Source of the DNA: Pogonophryne albipinna
Taxonomy: Eukaryota > Chordata > Actinopteri > Perciformes > Artedidraconidae
NCBI GenBank assembly: GCA_028583405.1
Contig: CM053264.1
Coordinates: 9,417,030 to 9,481,029 of the forward strand
DNA: 64,000 nucleotides
Direction: 5' to 3'
Position 1 is the first letter of the stretch; each line of letters starts with the position of its first letter. The position numbers and the translations under genes were made by a program. The notes under the pieces are model-generated. The model saw only the letters and a list, made by a program, of their open reading frames with translations, was not told the DNA's origin and searched no databases. Positions 63,139-64,000 of this stretch are shown one piece after another.

Positions 63139-64000
63139 CTACAAGGAAACAAAAGCTTGACTTATTATTCAGTACTAACAAACAGTCTGTGAATACTCCC
63201 AATCCATCTAAAACATCAAAATAAAAAAGAGAGATAATGATTTCTGGCAAGAGATGCTCAATCAAAGCTAAAAAAAAAAAAAATGGAAGTTCTGAGCCAA
63301 TAATTGGAGAACTTTTTACAAGACCGAAGTTCAGTTGGAAGCGATCGAACAACCCTATGTGCAAATTCTATTCGCCGAAGTGTTTACCTGCCTCTGCTTT
63401 ATTTATACCAGCGGCTCTTCAGGGACTTGCTGTATAATCAGGAGGAGGCTGTTGATGATACAAATGTCAAGATTCATCTCTATCAAGGCAGACCTGAGCT
63501 ATGCAGCTTTGTCAACTACCTACAACACTGATTCAACTTCTCTCCCGATCAAGTTGACACGATCCATTCCTCGCTTAGATCAGGTTATCTCTCTGTTGAT
63601 ATACAGCTGTGTGAAGGTGCGAGGTGGATACAACTAAATATGGCCCAATAAACCAAGAAGGACTAGAATTGAAGAAGGGAATGACATTAAAAGCTATACA
63701 TCTCCTTGCTACAGTCAAAAGAGAGGCATTTCTGGCATCCATGTCGGCCACAGTGACGCTACCATTGGTCTTTCAGTCACGACAAAGATGCTTCACATAG
63801 ATTCCACAAAGCTGCACCAGAAAGCCCTTTGAGAGGAAACCCTGAAAAGTCACCACAATAACCCTTGAGACGCTCACAGTGGCATGCGAAACTGGCCCGT
63901 AGCCAAAGATGGCGACATTGCCGTGTTCTCCTCGTCAAAGGCCCATTGTCGTCAGCCCTTGCTCTCTGCAACCAATGCCACCTCAGAAAAAGCTAAACGC
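63139..64000 (-). other. il1rapl1: Intron upstream of the il1rapl1 start exon, partial
   Basis: This sequence lies upstream of the acceptor at 63139. It includes a 13-base A run near 63271. I see no promoter, CpG island or coding exon here. Short open frames on both strands lack homology and splice context. Confidence 0.6.

Noticed and set aside
63041..63364. 107-codon minus-strand frame overlapping the il1rapl1 start exon
   Set aside because: It reads the exon in the wrong frame and crosses the splice acceptor, giving unrelated residues.

Overview
This window is vertebrate nuclear DNA, almost certainly from a teleost fish. The evidence is a large split gene with canonical GT/AG splice sites, very long CA/TG microsatellites, and many short non-autonomous DNA transposons of types common in ray-finned fishes. 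Bacterial-style gene organisation is absent, and nearly every open frame here is a chance or repeat-derived frame.

The only gene supported is il1rapl1 (interleukin-1 receptor accessory protein-like 1), on the minus strand. Its first coding exon (63126 to 63045) encodes the start codon and signal peptide. Its second coding exon (7843 to 7564) encodes the first immunoglobulin-like domain. Both have clean splice sites, and their phases join exactly. The 55,201-base intron between them makes up most of the window. Bases 1-7563 are the start of the next intron, and 63139-64000 is an intron upstream of the 5' leader. I cannot tell whether this is the fish a or b paralogue. I found no second gene inside the intron.

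The intron is a graveyard of transposons and simple repeats. At least 13 pieces of one TTAA-flanked MITE family are scattered in both orientations. A 1370-base hAT-type element (11976-13345) has a perfect 8-base target duplication, carries a second nested TTAA element, and contains an unexplained 84-codon exon-like open frame. Other elements are a PIF/Harbinger-like MITE (29011-29297), a long TTAA element (37863-38500), a GGCGC-ended element (52277-52834), hAT-like fragments near 11 kb, 41 kb and 48 kb, and a 5'-truncated LINE tail near 31 kb. A 21-copy, 37-base minisatellite (61966-62742) lies inside a further TTAA-flanked element. Simple repeats include two (AC)n tracts that are both exactly 198 bases long.

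I see no previously undescribed multi-gene system. The points most worth a second look are the exon-like frame in the hAT element, the minisatellite-carrying transposon, the equal-length AC tracts (a possible assembly effect), the CpG-dense non-repeat patch near 15.8 kb, and a pyrimidine-rich block next to a purine-rich block near 24.5 kb.
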